Shown: positions 57,615 to 64,000 of the stretch, one piece after another | How the letters are laid out: every line of letters begins with the position of its first letter | How positions within the stretch are numbered: position 1 is the stretch's first letter | Source: Kribbella pittospori | GTDB taxonomy: Bacteria; Actinomycetota; Actinomycetes; Propionibacteriales; Kribbellaceae | Length of the DNA: 64,000 nucleotides | Assembly (NCBI RefSeq): GCF_004331465.1 | Contig: NZ_SJKB01000004.1 | Coordinates: forward strand, 496,001-560,000 | Direction of reading: 5' to 3' | Notes under the pieces: generated by a model | What the model was told of the DNA's origin: nothing | The model's input: the letters and a program-made list of their open reading frames with translations, nothing else | Databases searched by the model: none | Program-made: the position numbers and the translations under genes

Positions 57615-59111
57615 CTACTGCTTGCGCTCCCGCCATTCGCGTTCGAAGGGGAGCCGCCAGGCGCGGGGGGCGATCAACTGGTGGATCGCGTTCGGGCCCC
57701 AGGTGCCCGGCTGGTACGGCTTCACCGGCGGCGGATCGTCCAGCAGCAGGGCCGAGCGGTCCCAGAGCGACTCGATACCCTCCGCGGTGGTGAACAGCGT
57801 ATGGTCGCCGCGCATGGCGTCAAGGATCAGGCGTTCGTACGCCTCCAGTACGTCGCCCGCGCTCTCGGTCTCCTGGGTGGAGAACTGCATCGAGAGCTTC
57901 TCCAGCCGCATCCCCGGGCCGGGGCGCTTGCCGTAGAAGGACAGCGAGACCCGGGACGAGTCGGCCAGGTCGAAGGTCAGGTGGTCCGGGCCCTGGGCAC
58001 CGACCCCGGAGCCGGCCGGGAACATCGTCTTCGGCGCCTCCTTGAAGGCGATCGAGATGATCCGCTGGCCCTCGGCCATCCGCTTGCCGGTGCGCAGGTA
58101 GAACGGCACGCCGGCCCAGCGCCAGTTGTCGATGCCGACCTTCATCGCGATGAAGGTCTCGGTGTCGGAGTCCGGCGCGACCCCGTCCTCGTTGCGATAG
58201 CCGCCGTACTGGCCACGGACCACGTCCTGGGTCTGGATCGGCAGCATCGAGCGGAAGACCTTGTTCTTCTCCTCGGAGATCGCCCGCGGCTCCAATGCGG
58301 TCGGCGGCTCCATCGCGACGAACGACAGCACCTGCAGGACATGCGTGACGACCATGTCCTTGAACGCACCGGTCGGCTCGTAGAACGTGGCCCGCTGGTC
58401 CAGCCCGAGCGACTCGGGGATGTCGATCTGCACGTGGTCGATGAAGTTGCGGTTCCAGATCGGCTCGAACAACCCGTTCGCGAACCGGAACGCGAGGATG
58501 TTGAGTGCCGCCTCCTTTCCGAGGAAGTGGTCGATCCGGAACACCTGCGCCTCGTCGAAGGTCTCGTGGACGAAGTCGTTCAGGTCGATCGCGCTGGCCA
58601 GGTCGTCGCCGAACGGCTTCTCCATCACGACCCGCGCATTGTCGACCAGGTCCGCGTCGCGCAGCATCGCGATCACGGACTGCGCCGCCTTCGGGGGCAC
58701 GGACAAGTAGTGCAGCCGGCAGGCGTCAGGGCCGAGCAGCGCCTCCGCCGACTTGACCGCGGCGGCCAGCGCCTCGGGGCCGGCGGTCACCGGCACGTAC
58801 TCGAGCCGGTCGGAGAACACCGCGCATTCCTCGTCACTCATCCGGTGCGTCCCGAACCTCTCAACGGCCTCCCTGGCCCGGACCCGGAACTCCTCCGTGG
58901 TCAGGTCCTCGGTCGCCGACCCGATGATGCGTACGTCGGGAGCGAACTTGGACTGCTGCAGATACGCCAGACCGGGCAGCAGTTTGCGCTTGGCCAGGTC
59001 ACCGGTCGCGCCGAACAGCACGATCACGTGCGGCGCCAGCGGCACCGGGTCGCGCCGCGACGGCCGCGACCCCGGTGCCGGATACGCGATGGTCTGGGTA
59101 CGGTCAGGCAT
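57615..59111 (-). CDS. zwf: Glucose-6-phosphate 1-dehydrogenase
   Basis: A 498-residue enzyme for the first step of the oxidative pentose phosphate pathway. The NADP-binding LFGATGDLAKRKLLPGL (about 33-49) and the active-site RIDHFLGKEA are intact. GGAGGA lies four bases before the ATG. It stands alone here, not beside tal, tkt or opcA, so it may be a second zwf paralogue in the genome (inference). Confidence 0.95.
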   Translation of the reverse strand: MPDRTQTIAYPAPGSRPSRRDPVPLAPHVIVLFGATGDLAKRKLLPGLAYLQQSKFAPDVRIIGSATEDLTTEEFRVRAREAVERFGTHRMSDEECAVFSDRLEYVPVTAGPEALAAAVKSAEALLGPDACRLHYLSVPPKAAQSVIAMLRDADLVDNARVVMEKPFGDDLASAIDLNDFVHETFDEAQVFRIDHFLGKEAALNILAFRFANGLFEPIWNRNFIDHVQIDIPESLGLDQRATFYEPTGAFKDMVVTHVLQVLSFVAMEPPTALEPRAISEEKNKVFRSMLPIQTQDVVRGQYGGYRNEDGVAPDSDTETFIAMKVGIDNWRWAGVPFYLRTGKRMAEGQRIISIAFKEAPKTMFPAGSGVGAQGPDHLTFDLADSSRVSLSFYGKRPGPGMRLEKLSMQFSTQETESAGDVLEAYERLILDAMRGDHTLFTTAEGIESLWDRSALLLDDPPPVKPYQPGTWGPNAIHQLIAPRAWRLPFEREWRERKQ

Positions 59112-59179
59112 TCAGTCCTCCCACGGACGCCACCGGAGCCAACATCCGCAGTCTAGGTGCCTGAGGTGACGCTCCGGCG

Positions 59180-59557
59180 TCAGGCGGATTGCCAGAGTCC
59201 TAGGACGTTGCCCTCGGGGTCTTCGAAGTACGCGGCGAAGCCCATGTCGCCGACGGCCATCTTCTCGCCGACCTGCTTGCCGCCGAGGCTCTCGACGGTC
59301 TTCAGCGCGGCGTCCACGTCGGTCACGTCGACAGTCAGCACCGGGCGGGTGAGCTCCTTGGTGCGCTGGAACATGCCGCCGTTGATGAAGCCGGGCTCGG
59401 ACGGCATCGCCTGGTCGTCCACCGGCCCGGTCGACGCCATCGTGTAGTCCATCTCGGGCATCTCCATCAGGTTCCACCCGAACGCTTCACGGTAGAACGT
59501 CCGCGCTCGCTCACCGTCGTCGTACGGAACCTCGAAGTGCACAATTCGACCGGTCAT
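59180..59557 (-). CDS. VOC-superfamily (glyoxalase-like) protein
   Basis: A 125-residue single VOC module pair. It opens GRIVHFEVPYDDGERARTFY and ends AAYFEDPEGNVLGLW, the typical beta-alpha-beta-beta-beta halves of glyoxalase/bleomycin-resistance-like proteins. Substrate unknown. I chose the ATG at 59557 with GAGGGG seven bases upstream; an ATG two codons earlier is possible. Divergent from the ECF42 module. Confidence 0.88.
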   Translation of the reverse strand: MTGRIVHFEVPYDDGERARTFYREAFGWNLMEMPEMDYTMASTGPVDDQAMPSEPGFINGGMFQRTKELTRPVLTVDVTDVDAALKTVESLGGKQVGEKMAVGDMGFAAYFEDPEGNVLGLWQSA

Positions 59558-59644
59558 AACCATTCCCCTCCCCGGGTGGTCGGCTGTTGCCGACGCTAGT
59601 CCCGGCAGGTCGTTTGAGCCAGGTCTGGACGGCTACGGTGGAGC

Positions 59645-59674
59645 TGTCTGTTTCCGTCCGGACCGTTCGTCGGT
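59645..59674 (+). promoter_or_regulatory. Candidate ECF42 promoter 1 (before the DGPF/YCII gene)
   Basis: TGTCTGT, 11 bases, then CCGTTCGTCGGT. The same two blocks with the same spacing occur at 61203-61232. The layout fits an ECF-type -35 (TGTC) and -10 (CGTC), and the motif ends 28 bases before the ATG at 59703. It suggests autoregulation of the sigma factor. Confidence 0.6.
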
Positions 59675-59702
59675 GGGGTGAGACATTCTGTGGAGGAGGA
59701 CC

Positions 59703-60035
59703 ATGAAGTACCTGCTGATGATCTGTGCTGAAGACGACTCGCACGCGAACGACGGCTGCGGCGGGTGGTCGGAGGAGATGGAGCAACGCGGCGTGGTCGC
59801 GGGCGGTGCCGGGCTGCGCCCGCCGGCGGAGGCGACGACCGTCCGGGTCCGGAACGACGAACTCCTGCTCACCGACGGCCCGTTCGCGGAGACCAAGGAG
59901 CAGATCGGCGGTTTCGTGCTGATCGACTGTGCCGACCTGGACGAGGCGATCGAGATCGCCGCCAAGCACCCGGCAGCGGGCTACGGCACCATCGAGATCC
60001 GCCCGGTGCTGGAGCCACCGCCGGGGGTGAGGTGA
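59703..60035 (+). CDS. DGPF-domain (YCII-related) protein, ECF42 partner
   Basis: A 110-residue protein with the hallmark DGPFAETKEQIGGF (about 60-73) and the YLLMICA start of the DGPF/YCII family. Genes of this kind almost always pair with ECF42 sigma factors; their biochemical role is unsettled. GGAGGA precedes the ATG, and its TGA overlaps the sigma factor's GTG (GTGA). Expressed from candidate ECF42 promoter 1. Confidence 0.92.
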   Translation: MKYLLMICAEDDSHANDGCGGWSEEMEQRGVVAGGAGLRPPAEATTVRVRNDELLLTDGPFAETKEQIGGFVLIDCADLDEAIEIAAKHPAAGYGTIEIRPVLEPPPGVR

Positions 60036-61219
60036 CGTTCGAGGAGATCTACCGGCAGGAGTGGGGCCAGGTGGTCGCCACTCTGATCCGCGTGACCGGT
60101 GACTGGGAGCTCGCCGAGGAGGCCGCCCAGGAGGCGTTCGCCGCGGCCCTGGAGCGCTGGCCGCGGGACGGCGTACCGGACAAGCCCGGTGCCTGGTTGA
60201 CCACCACCGCACGCAACCGCGCGATCGACTGGCTGCGCCGGGAGGCTGTCGGCACCGCCAAACTGCAGGAGGTGGCTGTGATGACGCATGAGCCGGACGC
60301 GCCGTACGACGTACCGGACGACCGGCTGCGGTTGATGTTCACGTGCTGCCATCCGGCGCTGGCCATGGAGGCCCGGGTCGCGTTGACACTGCGGACGCTG
60401 GCCGGTCTCAGTACGGCGGAGATCGCGCGGGCGTTTCTGGTGCCGGAGACAACTATGTCGAAGCGGCTCACCAGGGCCAAGCAGAAGATCCAGCACGCCG
60501 GTATCCCCTACCGGGTCCCGCCGTCGCACCTCCTGCCCGAGCGGACGCCCGCGGTACTGGCTGTCCTCTACCTGCTGTTCAACGAGGGGTACTCCGATAT
60601 CGTCCGTAACAGCCTTAGTGCTGAAGCGATCCGGTTGACGCGGCTGCTCGTGCAGCTCATGCCGGACGAGCCGGAGGCCGCCGGACTGCTCGCCCTCATG
60701 CTGCTCCACGACGCCCGCCGTGAGACCCGCCTGACGCCGGACGGCGAGCTGATCACGTTGGAGGACCAGGACCGGACTCGGTGGGACGGTGAACTGATCG
60801 CCGAGGGCGAGGCACTGCTCGATGCGACGCTCCGCCGCGGTGCACCCGGGCCTTACCAGGTGCAGGCCGCGATAGCCGCTTGTCACGCCACCGCGCGTAC
60901 GGCGGCCGACACGGACTGGCCGCAGATCGCGGCACTGTACGGACAGCTCAAGCAGACGCCGGTGATCGCGCTCAATCGCGCCGTCGCCATCGGCATGGCC
61001 GACGGGCCAGGCGTGGGACTGCGGCTGGTGGACGACCTGTCCGCGGGGCCGTTGACCGGCTATCACCTGCTCCCGGCGACCCGCGCGGACTTCCTCCGGC
61101 GCCTCGGGCGATGGTCCGAGGCGGCATCGGCGTACCGGGAGGCAATCGAACTCGCCGGGACGGATGCGGAACGCCGATTTCTGCAAAGAAGGTTGAGCGA
61201 GGTGTCTGTCCGGGCCTGA
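60032..61219 (+). CDS. ECF42-family RNA polymerase sigma factor with C-terminal TPR-like extension
   Basis: A 395-residue sigma factor. It has sigma region 2 (about 1-75; ELAEEAAQEAFAAALERWP, GAWLTTTARNRAIDWLRR), region 4 (about 105-165; TLAGLSTAEIARAFLVPETT) and a ~230-residue helical extension (DUF6596/TPR-like; LLFNEGYSDIVRNSLSAEAI) typical of ECF42. In studied members the extension is needed for activity, and no classical anti-sigma factor is present, as here. The start is GTG 60032; the longer frame only shadows the partner gene. Confidence 0.93.
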   Translation: MTFEEIYRQEWGQVVATLIRVTGDWELAEEAAQEAFAAALERWPRDGVPDKPGAWLTTTARNRAIDWLRREAVGTAKLQEVAVMTHEPDAPYDVPDDRLRLMFTCCHPALAMEARVALTLRTLAGLSTAEIARAFLVPETTMSKRLTRAKQKIQHAGIPYRVPPSHLLPERTPAVLAVLYLLFNEGYSDIVRNSLSAEAIRLTRLLVQLMPDEPEAAGLLALMLLHDARRETRLTPDGELITLEDQDRTRWDGELIAEGEALLDATLRRGAPGPYQVQAAIAACHATARTAADTDWPQIAALYGQLKQTPVIALNRAVAIGMADGPGVGLRLVDDLSAGPLTGYHLLPATRADFLRRLGRWSEAASAYREAIELAGTDAERRFLQRRLSEVSVRA

Positions 61220-61232
61220 TCCGTTCGTCGGT
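61203..61232 (+). promoter_or_regulatory. Candidate ECF42 promoter 2 (before the DinB-like gene)
   Basis: TGTCTGT, 11 bases, then CCGTTCGTCGGT, identical in blocks and spacing to 59645-59674 while the 11 bases between differ. The -35 part lies inside the last codons of the sigma gene. The next gene's ATG is 20 bases downstream, so the DinB-like gene is a likely direct target. Confidence 0.6.
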
Positions 61233-61252
61233 CGGACGAAAGGAGATTGCTC

Positions 61253-61882
61253 ATGACTGACATCCGATCGGCCATCGCGGGTGAGCGGACCGACCTCGCC
61301 GACATCCTCGCCGGCCTGCCTGCGGACGACTGGGACAAGCCGAGCCTGTGCAAGGGCTGGCGGGTGCGCGAGGTCGTTGCCCACATCACCATGCCGTTCC
61401 GCTACTCGACTCCGCAGTTCCTGCTGGGGATGGTGAAGGCGCGCGGGAAGTTCGATCGATTCGCCGATCTGGCCGCCCGGCGGGACGCGGCGGCGTTGAG
61501 TGCCGCGGAGCTGACCGCCAGCCTGCGCGACAACGTCAACCACGGGTGGAAGCCGCCGGGCGGTGGGTACGAGGGCGCGCTGTCCCACGACGTGATCCAC
61601 GGCCTCGACATCACCGTTGCCCTCGGCATCGACCGGACCGTGCCGGCCGACCGCCTGCGCCACATCCTCGGCGACCTGAAGCCACGCCAGCTCAAGTACT
61701 TCGGCGTCGACCTGACCGGCATCCAACTCCGCGCCACCGACCTGGACTGGACCTTCGGCACCGGCGATCCCCTCACCGGCACAGCTCAGGACCTCCTGCT
61801 GATCCTGTCCGGCCGATCCCTCCCTCCAGCCCACCTCACCGGCCCAGCAGCCACCCGCTTCACCACGGAAGTCTCCCGATAA
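61253..61882 (+). CDS. DinB/maleylpyruvate isomerase-like (TIGR03083) protein
   Basis: A 209-residue four-helix-bundle protein of the mycothiol-dependent maleylpyruvate-isomerase/DinB superfamily. Motifs are DDWDKPSLCKGWRVREVVAH (first metal His at the end) and the paired His segment SHDVIHGLDI. Such enzymes use mycothiol, the actinobacterial thiol, in isomerisation or detoxification; the substrate here is unknown. The ATG at 61253 follows AGGAG by seven bases. Probably transcribed from ECF42 promoter 2. Confidence 0.85.
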   Translation: MTDIRSAIAGERTDLADILAGLPADDWDKPSLCKGWRVREVVAHITMPFRYSTPQFLLGMVKARGKFDRFADLAARRDAAALSAAELTASLRDNVNHGWKPPGGGYEGALSHDVIHGLDITVALGIDRTVPADRLRHILGDLKPRQLKYFGVDLTGIQLRATDLDWTFGTGDPLTGTAQDLLLILSGRSLPPAHLTGPAATRFTTEVSR

Positions 61883-61896
61883 CCATCAGCCTGCGG

Positions 61897-63453
61897 TTAG
61901 AGCAGGCGTGGGTGGGTGAGGTTTGCCTTGCGAGCACCTGTCGTACGACGGTCCGCGGGCTGGTGACGGAACAGGCGGCCGCCGTAGCGGAGCCATTGGG
62001 GGTGGCCGTTGGCGTCGAAGACGAAGTTGACTCGGATGTGGGTGGGTTGGCCGGAGGGGTCCAGGGCGAGGGCGTAACCCTTGCGGTAGAACGCGAGGCG
62101 GAGGGCGACCTCGCCGTCGACCTTGGCGACCAGTTCGCCGTCCTCGGCGACCAGGTCCAGCCCGAGGTCGCTCGGTTGGCCGTCGAACCCGATCTGCTGC
62201 GAGACGTACGTTCCTTCGTACGCCGCCAACCGGTGCGGCGGCAGCTCCCGCGGTACGGCGCGCAGGTTGCTCACGTTGGCGAACTCGCGCAGCGCCCAGT
62301 CGTCAGCGAACAGCTCAGCCACCAGCGACGGACCGCTCTCGGAGTTGGTCAGCAACGTGATGGCGAAGTCTCGCTTCGGCACCATCAGGAAGCCGGAGTG
62401 CTGACCGGACCAGTCGCCGCCGTGCTGTACGACGGTCGGCCCCTCGGCCGTGGGCCGCAGCATCCAACTGACCCCGACACCGTTGAGCTCGACGAACAGC
62501 GTGCCGCCGGGACCGGGGTTGGACTGCATCGCCCGGCGGGACCGGTCGGCGAGCAGGTGCGGGAACCCAGAGTGGCCCAGGTGGTAGCGCGCGTACCGCA
62601 GTTGGTCATGGGCGCTCGAGATCAGTCCGCCGGCCGCGTGCAGACTGCGCGGCATTGCGTCGAAGGCCGGCTCGACCACGGGTTTGCCGTCGACGATGTT
62701 GTGCGACGCCGCGATGCTGAAGCCCTCGAGCTCGCTGCGGAAGTACCGGCTGTGGGCCAGCCCGAGCGGATCGACGACGAGCTCGCGAACCGCTGACTCG
62801 TACGGCTTGCCGGTCACGACCTCGAGGATCCGTCCGGCGATCCCGATCGCGGCGTTGTTGTACGAGAACACCTTGCCGAGCGGCGTGAGTTGCGGGACCT
62901 GCGTCATCCCGGCGACGTACTGAGCCAGCGCATCGTCGCCCTGGCCGGTGTCGAGGAAGTAGTCGCCCTGCCAGCCGGCCGAATGGTTGAGCAGTTGGCG
63001 GACCGTGACGCGGGCGGCGACCGATGGGTCCGAGGTGATGAAGTCCGGTAGATACCGGCGTACCGGCGCGTCCAGGTGGATCCGGCCGCGTTCGACCAGC
63101 CGCATGATCGCGGTGGCGGTGAACGTCTTCGTGGTCGACCCGATCCGGAACACGGTGTCGGCGGTCACCGGCGCCTGCGTGTCGACGCTGGTGACGCCGA
63201 AACCGCGGACGTACTCCCGGCCGCGGTACCACAGGCCCAGGCCGACGCCGGGGATCGCGTACTTCGCCATCCCGGCCTCGATCTTCTCCGCCAGGCGGCC
63301 GATCGCGGCGGGTTCACGAACGCTTCCGGCGACGGCGGGCAGCGCGGGTACGGCGGCCAGCGGGACGGCGGCGGCCGCGGCGCGGAGCACGGTCCGCCGG
63401 GAGAGGGTGGTTGGTTGGTTCGAACGGTGGATGAGCTGCGAGCGGAGCGACAC
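61897..63453 (-). CDS. Tat-exported serine hydrolase (beta-lactamase/class C-like)
   Basis: A 518-residue secreted enzyme with a Tat signal (LSRRTVLRAA, then Ala-rich to VAG) and a penicillin-binding/beta-lactamase fold (about 50-400). The catalytic Ser-Lys lie in GSTTKTF, the Tyr in FSYNNAAIG, and a late HGGD motif replaces KTG. A C-terminal beta-barrel domain (about 415-510) resembles those of D-aminopeptidase/esterase members. It likely cleaves D-amino peptides or esters. I chose the GTG at 63453; the Shine-Dalgarno is distant, so the exact start is uncertain. Confidence 0.87.
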   Translation of the reverse strand: MSLRSQLIHRSNQPTTLSRRTVLRAAAAAVPLAAVPALPAVAGSVREPAAIGRLAEKIEAGMAKYAIPGVGLGLWYRGREYVRGFGVTSVDTQAPVTADTVFRIGSTTKTFTATAIMRLVERGRIHLDAPVRRYLPDFITSDPSVAARVTVRQLLNHSAGWQGDYFLDTGQGDDALAQYVAGMTQVPQLTPLGKVFSYNNAAIGIAGRILEVVTGKPYESAVRELVVDPLGLAHSRYFRSELEGFSIAASHNIVDGKPVVEPAFDAMPRSLHAAGGLISSAHDQLRYARYHLGHSGFPHLLADRSRRAMQSNPGPGGTLFVELNGVGVSWMLRPTAEGPTVVQHGGDWSGQHSGFLMVPKRDFAITLLTNSESGPSLVAELFADDWALREFANVSNLRAVPRELPPHRLAAYEGTYVSQQIGFDGQPSDLGLDLVAEDGELVAKVDGEVALRLAFYRKGYALALDPSGQPTHIRVNFVFDANGHPQWLRYGGRLFRHQPADRRTTGARKANLTHPRLL

Positions 63454-63539
63454 GGCAGTACGGCAGTCTCCTCGGTCGAGGGCGAATGCTTCCGTTCGAG
63501 ATATTATTACCGAAGTTGGGATCAATGGGAGGCCTGGCC

Positions 63540-64000
63540 ATGAACGAGTCGCCGACGCCGGTGGCGGATCTGCTGCTGCACCCGGTCCGCTGGCGGATCG
63601 TGCAACGGGTGCTCGGCCGCGAGCTGACCACCACCGAGCTCAAGCACGACCTGCCGGACGTCCCGGCCACGACCCTCTACCGGCACGTCGCCGTACTGAT
63701 CGAGGCCGGCTACCTCACCGTGGTCCGCGAGCGGCGGGTCCGCGGTACGACGGAGCGCACGCTGTCGCTGGACCAGACGAAGGTCGGCCGGATCGACGAG
63801 CGGGAGGCGCGCGCGATGACGCCGGAGCAGCACCGGCAGGCGTTCCTGCTGATGCTGACCCGCCTCGCCGCCGACTTCGACCGCTTCGTCGAGCGCGGCG
63901 ACCTCTACCCGCGGCTCGACCAACTCGGCTACAGCCAGCTCGCGCTGTACGTCGACGCCGACGACCTCGCCAGTCTGCGCGAAGGGCTCAACGCCCTCCT
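63540..64000 (+). CDS. ArsR-like winged-helix regulator, N-terminal part (cut by right edge)
   Basis: The first 153 codons are visible. A winged helix (about 1-75; DLLLHPVRWRIVQRVLGREL, ATTLYRHVAVLIEAGYL) is followed by a helical domain (MTPEQHRQAFLLMLTRLAADF). GGGAGG lies seven bases before the ATG. It is divergent from the secreted hydrolase, with an A/T-rich island (TATTAT at 63502) between them, and so probably controls that gene and itself. Ligand unknown. Confidence 0.85.
   Translation, partial: MNESPTPVADLLLHPVRWRIVQRVLGRELTTTELKHDLPDVPATTLYRHVAVLIEAGYLTVVRERRVRGTTERTLSLDQTKVGRIDEREARAMTPEQHRQAFLLMLTRLAADFDRFVERGDLYPRLDQLGYSQLALYVDADDLASLREGLNAL

Noticed and set aside
61348..62796. 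482-codon plus-strand frame through the DinB-like gene and antisense of the serine hydrolase
   Set aside because: Overlaps two well-supported genes in another frame or strand and has no domain.

Overview
The window is high-GC DNA with short intergenic gaps, many GTG starts, frequent ATGA/GTGA/TGATG stop-start overlaps, Tat signal peptides, an AfsR/SARP regulator and an ECF42 sigma factor. This points to a soil actinomycete. The order thrB-rho-rpmE-prfA-prmC / threonylcarbamoyl synthase - WecA-like - atpI - atpBEFHAGDC is the classical actinobacterial chromosomal core. A member of Propionibacteriales such as Kribbella is my best guess, at genus level an inference only. No phage, IS element, integrase, rRNA or CRISPR array was seen.
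1-19969 is a pectin and plant-glycan utilisation locus. A minus-strand operon starts with a Tat-exported pectate lyase (14098) and runs through a Tat/lipobox family 5 solute-binding protein, an OppBC/DppDF-type importer, a second unrelated solute-binding protein, a BNR-repeat glycosidase, two tandem DUF5060-type glycosidase paralogues and a gene cut by the left edge. Divergent from it is a GH127 beta-L-arabinofuranosidase. Next to that lie a SorC-family regulator and a GH2 beta-galactosidase. Two LacI-type operators 32 bp apart sit in the divergent promoter region, but no LacI gene is in the window.
19977-30573 (minus strand) holds a DUF2550 gene, the complete ATP synthase operon with atpI- and atpZ-like leader genes, a WecA/MraY-like phosphoglycosyl transferase and a threonylcarbamoyl-AMP synthase. 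30684-35573 is a plus-strand block that interrupts the usual synteny: an adenosine-deaminase-family enzyme, an AfsR-type regulator and a lipoprotein. 35574-46759 (minus) carries prmC, prfA, rpmE, rho, then thrB, thrC, hom, lysA and argS, which form one amino-acid biosynthesis/argS operon.
46822-54043 is the accessory part: a small lipoprotein, a PspC protein, tRNA-Arg(CCG) with downstream hairpins, a 37-bp tandem repeat array, and a tightly packed four-gene cassette. The cassette encodes a membrane protein, two paralogous helical proteins and a membrane-anchored TPR-CHAT protease. It is the best candidate here for an undescribed system. It is followed by an opposing pair, a 59-residue micro-protein and a DUF6338 membrane protein.
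54066-57514 is a frdABCD fumarate reductase/succinate dehydrogenase operon led by a small Cys protein and a CRP/FNR-type dyad. 57615-59111 is zwf. 59180-61882 holds a VOC protein and an ECF42 module (DGPF/YCII protein plus sigma factor plus a DinB/maleylpyruvate-isomerase-like target gene). The same promoter-like motif occurs before both the module and the target gene. The window ends with a Tat-exported serine beta-lactamase-like hydrolase and a truncated, divergent ArsR-like regulator.
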